This document shows positions 59,213 through 64,000 of a stretch of 64,000 nt of DNA, one piece after another. This DNA is from Eonycteris spelaea. Taxonomy: Eukaryota; Chordata; Mammalia; Chiroptera; Pteropodidae. The stretch spans positions 6,026,501 through 6,090,500 of the forward strand of contig PUFA01000057.1 of assembly GCA_003508835.1 (NCBI GenBank). The letters are read 5' to 3'. Under the pieces are notes generated by a model that was not told where the DNA came from, searched no databases, and was given only the letters and a program-made list of their open reading frames with translations. Every line of letters starts with the position of its first letter. Position 1 is the first letter of the stretch. The position numbers and the translations under genes are program-made.

Positions 59213-60744
59213 CCCTATGGCTATCTCCTTGGCCCACACCTGAGGTCGCCTGTAGAGTTTCATACATGCCAAGTGTGCGATGTCTCTCTGCCAGTTGGTA
59301 TTCTTGGGCTGTGGATATGCACCAGACCTGGTGTGCAACTGGAAAAATGCCAGGGGATCAATGTCCCAGGGCCACCTCCACCTTAGGAAGGATAAAAGCT
59401 TGTGCGGGGAGATCCCAGCTTCCTAGCCTCCTGTTGAGACAATTTGAGGATGTTCTACGTGGTCTCTTTGGGGGTTCCCAGTGGGATGGAGCCCCAGTTG
59501 CCCACAGCGGTGGTGGCAGGTTAATGGTGCCTGTATTGGTGCTTCCCCTCCCCGTCTCATGGCCCCTCTTTCACCAGTCAGGAGACAGAAATCCTACCAG
59601 TAACGTTAACAGAGAAAATTAAATATAAAGCATCATGAAATGAGTAGTATAAAGAAGTATTTCCTACTTAATCAGAAAGGCAAAAGAGAACATTAAACTA
59701 TCACATAGATCAAGCAGTCTAACATGTGGTCAAGTCAGGGGCTCACTGGGACCATGGTGGGGTCCCAGGGAGGGAGAATCCCCTGCTCCACTAGCCTTCC
59801 ATCCTTGGGGGTGGAGTGTGAGTGCATGTGGTGGGCACCCCAAAACCCACGCATCTGCAGCGGGGCATCAACTGGCTGGTACAGTCGTCTCTGAAGAGAG
59901 TGTCATGAGGCTGCTTCTGCAAGTGTTGGAAAAACTGAAAACTGGATCCAGCTGCTGGTACAGGAAGCTCTGCTGCGGCCAGGGTGAAGAGGTGCTGCTG
60001 GGGAGATGAAGACAGACAAGAAGGAGCTGTCCCTTCCCCCTCCTTCCACCTTTGATTCTCTGCCTACCAGGGAGACCCTGGCCAAGCAGCAACAAGGTGA
60101 CAGGTTCCAACTCCTGCACTGGAAAGGTGGGCTTGGAGCTTAGAGGTTGGCGCTTCCTAAGGGCACCCTGAGTTGCTGTGATCACTGCTCTAATAAACCT
60201 CCCCATTGTGTTTAGAGTCCACTTTGGGGCAACCCAACTTAACTAAAATCTCCACAAGTTCTCCGTTGATACTGAACCTCATTCACTAGCAGTTATCTTT
60301 GGGATTTCTGGGCTCGAAAGCAACAGAATGCAATGCCAACTAATGAAAACAAACAAGCAGCACGTTCAAAGCACGTGGGGTAGCTCTCAGAACTGAAGGA
60401 ACGCCTGAAGAACCAGCCTAAACCCACCTAGAAAAGGGACGGAGACTGGAGCAAGCCTGGGGGTGGGGATACATAGCAGGAACCAGTGGTGACCGCGTCA
60501 GAACTACCCCTTCAAGGAGCCAGCTCCACCACTTTGTCCTGGTTTCCCTGGACTCAGATATCCAATTCCAACAACAGGTCTCATCTGGGATACTTGCCCA
60601 CCCCACAGCTAGAGAAAGGCGAGATGTCTTGACAGTCTGATCAGGACTGCACCCCACGTGGAAGGAGCAACTCCCCAACGCAATATCAGAGCTGCCACCT
60701 GAAGAATGGGAGTCTGTGCTGGGAAGGTGCCAACCAGCTGTCTT

Positions 60745-60900
60745 AAGTTGGGTCCTCCCAGAAGCAGACTCCGAGTCAAGGAGTTCAGGTCATTTATTTG
60801 AAAGGAAGCATCTTTATATAGGGGAGCAAGAAAGTGAGATAGGAAAGGAAGGGGACCAGTTTGGGACATGCTGATGAGTCGGTTTCTTCGTGGGTATCCG
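60745..60900 (+). repeat. dispersed repeat, possible copy 3 of the three-copy set
   Basis: 'gttgggtcctcccagaagca' and 'gactccgagtcaaggagttc' with 'aggtcatttatttgaaagga' resemble the start of the 21357 copy; the later part is not clearly alignable by eye. Confidence 0.4.
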
Positions 60901-61754
60901 GGACTCAGGCCCACAGAGGATTGCAGAACATGCCTTATCCAACAGACGGGTGAGAGAGCTGGGTATTTATGCACCAGGTCCTGTCCAACCTGGTTGAGGG
61001 CTGCTCCCCTCATGAATGCCCCAGCACTTCCCCCATTTGCCCAGTTTGCAGACCAATCATGTTCCTAAGGCCATAGGCACCCCTAAAGCAGAGAGTCACA
61101 TGTGCTTGGTGTGAGAAGCCTGGATGTGTAGGCCTGAGCCAGAACAGTGAGGGTAGGGGACCTAAGGGGTCAGCACCCAGGGCAGCTCATACAACAGCAG
61201 TCACAACAGCAGACTCAAGTGCCTGGAGAATGGAGGAGTGGGGAGCTTGGACACAGCTTCTCTGTGGGGGGGGCAGTTTCTGGAGAGGCTCAGTGCCGAA
61301 CTTGAAGTTGAGTTGGAAGGAGGAAGCTGGGGGCCCTCTAGTGTAACAGTTAGGACAAGCCACCCACAGCACTGGCCTTCAGGTGTCTCAGGGTCTCAGG
61401 GCCAGTCTAAGTTCTGACACTCTCATTATCAATGCCTCTGGGAGGCCTATTCTGAACCCTCATGTTTCCTAACAAAAAAAAAAAAAATACTTTTTATAAA
61501 ACTAAATGCTTGCTTTCAGAGACCTCAGGGTAAAGAAAAGCCAGGACATGAACCTGTTCTGCAACTCTGCTGGGGAAAATAGAACCAAGCAGTGAAATTG
61601 GAGATAGCGGCCAAGAAAATGAGCAAGTGGAGCCCAACTAGACTCCAACATGCTAACCACAGGCAGCCCCACATCTCACACTGGGAGCCTGGCTTTCAGG
61701 TTGAAGTGAGCCTGCTGGGAAATGGTGCTTACCTGGTCCCTGTCTCTCTCCTTG

Positions 61755-62175
61755 ACCTCACCTCCTTCCATTGTTCCCCCAATCCCCTTTGTTTCTTCTT
61801 GAACAGGCTAAGTCCATTCCTGTCCCCCAAGGCCATTGCACTTGCAGTTCCTCTGCCAGAAATGCTCTTCCCTCTGATCTGCAGACTGGCCCATCTTGTC
61901 ATTCAGATCACATGTCACCTCATCCACAGTCTTTACCTGATCACCCAACCCAAAGTAGACCTCCAGTCACTCTTACATGTCACCCTGTGATTTCCTTAGT
62001 GTTCTTTTTTGTTGTTGTTATGTTCCCTTATACATTTCCTTCCACCAGAATATGTAATGTCTGTGAGAGCAGAACCAGGTCTGATTGCTCTCCACTATCT
62101 CCCCAGGGCCAAGGACCATGCCTGGCACAGGACAGGCCCCCAATCCATTTTTTTATGATTGAGTGAATATAGAAA
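61755..62175 (+). repeat. L2 LINE 3' end, well preserved layout
   Basis: 'ccattgcacttgcagttcct', 'ctgccagaaatgctcttccc', 'cacatgtcacctcatccaca', 'gtgatttccttagtgttctt', 'agaatatgtaatgtctgtga' and 'gaccatgcctggcacaggac' follow the end of L2 in order. It is an old, inactive copy in sense orientation. Confidence 0.8.
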
Positions 62176-64000
62176 TGACCTTTCTTTCCAAAAGGATACC
62201 CCTGCCTTTTTAAATAAGAATATTAACTGAACACATAGTCCAAAAAACTAAAAAGACTTCATGGGGGAAACAAAAAGGTTTGCAGTGGCTGTTATGTTGA
62301 ATACAATATATACATTGGCCAAATTCCTAGTACATTGTGATCCAGCTAATGGTTTCCATCATTTTCTCTTAAGCTTTTAAATTATAAATATTTCAAAACT
62401 GTGCAATGGAGTGGGTCTTCATCTTTTCAAAAGAATAACAAAAGCATATTTCTTCCTTGAAATCAAAACCTCAGATAAATTCAGAACAAGATTTTTTAAA
62501 GCTCTAAATAAAGGAAAAGTGACTCCATTTAGTATTCGTTCTATTATCCATAACAGAGAAATAAGAGAATTTATGACTTAGTCAATTTTCTCTAATAATA
62601 TGTAGCTGTCTTGCCAGATGCTTTCGTTTAGGCAGACATAATAATCCATTTAAGCATATTTACTCAGTGCCCTTAATGTACTCCCATCTACAATGGGAAA
62701 GGAGTACTTTCTTAAGTAAAAAAAAAATTTTTAGACTGTGAGAAAAATAGATGCCTAGAGGCAAAATAAAAATTTCTGTGGAGATTCTGGTTGGAAATAA
62801 CATGTTTCCTAAGATGCACCACGGTAAGTGCCTGTGTGCACGTGTGGATTTGTGTGTACAAGACAGCATGCACACAGACATATACAAGTGCAAATTATAT
62901 ACCGGTAATTATTAATAAGCCTGCAAATCCTCCCTTATCAGCATAGCATACTGACATAGTATATGCTCAATAAATGTTTATTAGACTAATTAACTCCTAA
63001 ACAAGAAACTATGCAGTGACATTTGATTTTGCTTTTTGGAACTTGACCTAGGTTTGCAATCTCTGACTGTGAAAAATTTGAAGTGACTCAAACAAAAAGA
63101 CATTTGGCACATACACCACGGCAGATGGCACTGGTATCCCCGCTGGTATCCCTGTGACCATGCATTTCCATGCCTGATGTCCAAATGCCAGCACCTATGC
63201 TTCACTCGTACACTTTCTCTGCCCCCGAAGTTAACACCCTGGGAGCAGCCCTCGCCACTGGCTGACAGGAGTTGGTGGATAAACACACCCCTCTCCCACC
63301 CTTCAAGAAGGATAACTCTGTGGCACATGTTCTATTCTGTCTCCCAGAGTCCCTTGGGGGACTGAGCTCCAGCCACCCACAGTGCTAACAGACCTGGTAA
63401 CACACCTCTTACTGGCTGCCCTGCTGTCCCTGTCTTCCTCTTCACTTCCCTACTGGTGCTTCCTGAGAGCAACCCCTAAGAAACTGTATTTAAATCCTGT
63501 CAGGATAACCTTCTAGGGGAGCTAACAGATAGCTTTAATCATTTTACTTCTAACAAAATGCTACTCCATGCGGCATATGCTTGTGCTTGAAATGCATTGA
63601 GCGTGCACCAATACTATCAACTAGCATTTTTGTGTGTGTGAAATCCAGATACCCTGTGAATCTCTAGTGAGTTTCCCAATGAACCATGATGAAGGGCTTG
63701 TCTCTTTCCTAAACAAGAACAGTTTGGTGGCCATTTAACAGAACGTCCTGTCTTGAGTGTGGCTGATCCACCTACATTCCCAAGGACCTGTTAATTAGAC
63801 AAACGACATGCAAGCAAAGAAAACTGTTTAATTAAGGCTTCATTGGCAATGCCAGGTGGGCCAATTATGGTCTAACCCAAATAGGAACCCTCACTCTTTT
63901 ATCATTTTTTCTACAACATCAAAAGCACTTCCCCTACAGTGGCCCAGAGACATCTCTCCCATGGAGCCTAGGCATTTTCAGAGCCATTCTCTCCCAATTT

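Larger units (their letters stand above)
56419..64000. other. region downstream of PCSK2, no gene recognised
   Basis: In human the next gene is BFSP1 on the opposite strand, roughly 10 kb further on; none of its exons is visible here, which is consistent with that distance. The stretch holds a possible old repeat (56810-57060), a perfect hairpin (57186), a hAT MITE (58998), copy 3 of the dispersed repeat (60745) and an L2 end (61755). I see nothing recognisable in 57250-58990, 59220-60740, 60920-61750 and 62180-64000. Longer open frames here (59113-59622, 60609-61013) have no family resemblance. Confidence 0.7.

Noticed and set aside
59113..59622. The 169-codon + strand open frame downstream of PCSK2
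   Set aside because: Its first part is the hAT MITE at 58998-59212; the rest has no recognisable domain and no splice or promoter context.
60609..61013. A 134-codon minus-strand open frame, considered as an exon of the neighbouring gene BFSP1
   Set aside because: The translation has no intermediate-filament heptads or filensin-like tail and overlaps a dispersed repeat.
1..64000. Bacterial-type features: operons, CRISPR arrays, riboswitches, insertion sequences
   Set aside because: The window is plainly a mammalian gene with spliced exons; tandem repeats here are microsatellites without spacers.
1..64000. tRNA, snRNA or rRNA genes
   Set aside because: I looked for the usual conserved starts and promoter boxes and saw only SINE remnants with tRNA-like heads.

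Overview
The window is a piece of a mammalian nuclear genome holding the 3' half of one gene, PCSK2 (prohormone convertase 2, PC2), on the + strand. Six exons with canonical AG/GT borders lie at 5221-5309, 13093-13268, 32506-32720, 34796-34895, 44655-44884 and 53387-53871. Numbered against the 638-residue, 12-exon human gene as I know it, they are exons 7-12 and code residues 208-638. They cover the catalytic His, the PC2-specific oxyanion Asp, the catalytic Ser, the P domain, the C-terminal sorting helix and the stop. The 5' exons (signal peptide, prodomain, catalytic Asp) lie upstream of the window. The 3'UTR probably runs to about 56418, where an AATAAA is followed by a GU-rich element. From there to 64000 I see only intergenic DNA and repeats.

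The most notable signal is that exons 7 and 8 are intact, while exons 9-12 carry five small frame-breaking indels (-1, -1, +1, +1, -2). Outside these indels the coding sequence still reads as an almost unchanged PC2, and the splice sites are sound. Four of the five are length changes in runs of the same base. This pattern fits consensus or assembly error much better than decay of the gene, but a real loss cannot be excluded without reads.

Everything else is intronic or flanking DNA: MIR and L2 relics, several L1 fragments (one near-complete at the 5' end but lacking reverse transcriptase, one with a readable target-site duplication), four MLT1-type LTRs, hAT-type MITEs (one with a readable 8-bp target-site duplication), MER20- and MER5-like elements, a three-copy dispersed repeat I cannot name, long (CT)n tracts, a 150-bp purine tract and a TATTC pentamer array. 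The style of the younger L1 3' ends and a VES-like tRNA-SINE head suggest a bat; this is an inference of moderate strength.

I found no evidence of a previously undescribed system. The unexplained items most worth a look are a 61-bp, 97% identical inverted repeat in intron 7, a perfect 15-bp-arm hairpin downstream of the gene, and the frameshift cluster.
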